A stretch of DNA of 64,000 nucleotides, taken from Monoplex corrugatus (lineage: Eukaryota; Mollusca; Gastropoda; Littorinimorpha; Ranellidae). The notes under the pieces are model-generated. The model was not told the DNA's origin. It saw nothing but the letters and a program-made list of their open reading frames with translations, and ran no database searches. Positions 63,151-64,000 of this stretch are shown here, in pieces; positions within the stretch are counted from its first letter, which is position 1; each line of letters begins with the position of its first letter. The stretch covers positions 599,035-663,034 of the forward strand of contig JAPXFY010000022.1 in assembly GCA_030674185.1 (NCBI GenBank), in the 5' to 3' direction. A program made the position numbers and the translations under genes.

Positions 63151-64000
63151 TAACAGCTTTTATGATAGCTGGAATTCTGGCTTGTAATTTGCCACACACA
63201 AATTTCAGGTATTTTCATCATGAAAAACTGTGATCAGCCATTTTATTACTATTTTGGTAATTAACTGATTATACCATGAATTAATTAATTGATTGATTTT
63301 GTACTTCAGTGAGCAAATAACAGATCTATATTGAGTCCTAAAACCACTATAACAACCACAGTAGCTGGAATGATGGAATTCTGATGTTTAATTTGCCACA
63401 CAGACTCCCAAGTATTACTGATCATGACAAACTATGATTATTTGTAATACCCATGCAGTCATGACCAGTTGTGGCCTGGCCCCCGTAGATTTTCAGGAGT
63501 TAAGAGGATTTCTCCTCTGAGGACCTTCTGCTGTCCAAATCTTCCCAGAGTTTCTTGTTACACACACAGACTCCAGGTATTACTGATAATGACAAACTGT
63601 GATTATTTCAGTGTTTGTAATACCTATTGACATTAACCAGTTTTTGAGTTATTACCTTAATGACATTTGAAAAAAATTATCTGAGAATCCTAATAGTAAT
63701 ACAACTATGATTTCCCAGTTGTATTTAATTCTTACTTTTAGTTTGCAGCAGACTTACTCCAAATAACACTCATGCTGAAAAACAAGTCAGTTGTAATTCA
63801 ATACCCAACCGAGGGTTTTATCAAATTCAAAATACCTGAAAATCATCAGAATTCTGTTCCAAATCACCATAAACCTTACAACCACTGAAATTTTGGCTTA
63901 TAATTTGACACAAAAGACTCCAAATAATAGTCATGAAATACGAATCATAATAATGATGATCAGACCATTTAATCATTGATTATTTAGCAACCATAAAGAC
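63150..64000. repeat. Old diverged repeats (~190-bp period)
   Basis: Four to five related segments share AATTTG(C)CACACA, GACTCCA(A/G)GTATTACTG, ATCATGACAAACTGTGATTA and a following AATACC/AATTA at about 63190, 63400, 63570, 63760 (partial) and 63905. Divergence is high. Confidence 0.55.

Overview
This window is animal genomic DNA: introns with GT/AG borders, a metazoan mix of transposons (L2/CR1-type and RTE-like LINEs, an endonuclease-bearing Penelope-like element, a mariner, piggyBac relatives) and an unusually high load of mini- and microsatellites. There are no bacterial-style genes, operons, rRNA genes or CRISPR arrays. The transposon mix and satellite load would suit a lophotrochozoan such as a marine gastropod, but that is a weak inference because no diagnostic host gene is recognised.

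0.7-29.6 kb (+ strand): the 3' half of one split host gene. Seven exons are supported by splice signals, codon phase and non-repetitive protein sequence (710-952, 3930-4053, 11533-11630, 18851-18948, 20989-21099, 25390-25500, 29480-29602 with the stop codon). The protein family is not recognised. Nearly every intron is filled by tandem arrays that run almost to the splice sites, and several exon edges (exons D, F, G and the stop-codon region) are themselves tandemly copied together with their splice sites. Inside these introns lie a decayed L2/CR1-type LINE (4.5-7.9 kb), RTE-like LINE copies (11.9-14.0, 19.1-19.7, 21.4-23.7 kb), a tRNA-SINE-like unit and small Penelope/piggyBac relics.

29.6-45.2 kb: no supported host gene. 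It holds a satellite that starts at the stop codon, many other arrays, a piggyBac-type MITE family (TTAA...CCCTTTGACTCCC), Penelope-tail-like foldback elements with target-site duplications, a 3' fragment of the RTE-like LINE, and an almost complete mariner with matching terminal inverted repeats and a broken DD34D transposase.

45.2-61.8 kb: three large satellites (44-bp, 25-bp and ~39-bp units). A second L2/CR1-type LINE copy sits within the 44-bp array. A third copy, on the minus strand, sits at the edge of the ~39-bp array and is itself split by a 5'-truncated Penelope-like element flanked by an 8-bp duplication.

61.8-64 kb: AT-rich unique sequence with one short two-transmembrane ORF of doubtful status and several old diverged repeats. 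The most unusual theme is the repeated copying of exon borders and splice sites into tandem arrays within a single gene.
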